A stretch of DNA of 42,702 nt from an uncultured Eubacteriales bacterium. Lineage in GTDB: Bacteria; Bacillota; Clostridia; Lachnospirales; CAG-274. The stretch is taken from assembly GCA_949738935.1 (NCBI GenBank), contig CATJCJ010000305.1, positions 1-42,702 on the forward strand, given 5' to 3'. Shown piece after piece: positions 42,609 through 42,702 of the stretch. Positions within the stretch are counted from its first letter, which is position 1, and the number at the start of each line of letters is the position of its first letter. Below the pieces are notes generated by a model. The model was not told the DNA's origin and made no database searches. It saw only the letters and a list, made by a program, of their open reading frames with translations. The position numbers and the translations under genes were made by a program.

Positions 42609-42702
42609 ATTCTTCTATGTTGTATTCCTAATAATTGAATACTTTTTTATTTGTTATTAACTTTATAAATCAATTAGTTATCTCTTTTCTCTCATTTTTC
42701 AA

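Noticed and set aside
1-42702. CRISPR arrays, transposase genes, integrases or phage genes
   Set aside because: None seen. No regularly spaced repeats and no recognisable recombinase or phage protein in the ORF track.

Overview
The window looks like a piece of a Bacteroides chromosome, or that of a close relative. Several features point there: promoters of the Bacteroides type (TTTG, about 19 bp, then TAnnTTTG), near absence of Shine-Dalgarno sequences, an HU-CCDC81/SPOR protein, Wzi/Wza/Wzc export proteins of the Bacteroidetes type, DUF4738- and lipocalin-like lipoproteins, and a POT transporter. Species cannot be named from the sequence alone. The flanks are conserved housekeeping DNA; the middle is an accessory surface-polysaccharide region that is visibly AT-richer.

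Layout. 1-10 kb: two tandem tRNA-Pro(TGG) genes (the first cut by the window edge), a tRNA1(Val) N6-adenine methyltransferase on the minus strand, a lon-tgt-lptF-like operon, a thioredoxin-fold protein without its CxxC, serB, a DEAD-box RNA helicase and a DUF4738-like lipoprotein. 10.2-25 kb: one long minus-strand operon, transcribed from 24954 down to 10178, for a Wzx/Wzy-type surface polysaccharide. In transcription order it holds wza, a kinase-less Wzz, a Wzy-like polymerase, a Wzx/MurJ-like flippase, three GT4 glycosyltransferases, (after a 299-bp gap holding a large inverted repeat) a radical SAM/SPASM protein, a fourth glycosyltransferase, an initiating sugar-phosphate transferase, a Wzi-family outer-membrane protein, rfbC and a UDP-glucose dehydrogenase. 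Divergent from it are an HU-CCDC81/SPOR envelope protein and a zinc-ribbon/FHA protein. 27-30.1 kb: an LtaS-like membrane sulfatase-fold transferase, a SAM methyltransferase and a 48-residue membrane peptide missed by the ORF track. 30.2-34.3 kb: a uronate module with LacI regulator and uxaB on the minus strand, divergent from uxaC, with overlapping divergent promoters. 34.4-37.9 kb: a second export pair, wza plus a full-length wzc tyrosine kinase, behind a ~300-nt highly structured leader. 37.9-42.7 kb: small HAD phosphatase, POT transporter, MBL hydrolase, tRNA-Lys(CTT), SugE-type SMR exporter, an Fnr/Crp-type regulator next to a perfect FNR-like palindrome, and a lipocalin-like lipoprotein.

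How the parts fit. Ugd and RfbC supply sugar nucleotides, the short sugar transferase starts the repeat unit on undecaprenyl phosphate, the glycosyltransferases extend it, Wzx flips it, Wzy polymerises it under Wzz control, and Wza/Wzi take it out and organise it on the surface. The Wzz of this operon has no BY-kinase domain, while the isolated wza-wzc pair 10 kb away carries the kinase but no sugar genes. The two may be separate export systems or may share parts; the sequence does not decide this. The most unusual non-coding elements are the long hairpin leader before wza2 (with a 28-codon upstream ORF lying across one hairpin arm), the 131-bp inverted-repeat element inside the polysaccharide operon, and the FNR-type box between sugE and the Fnr/Crp gene.
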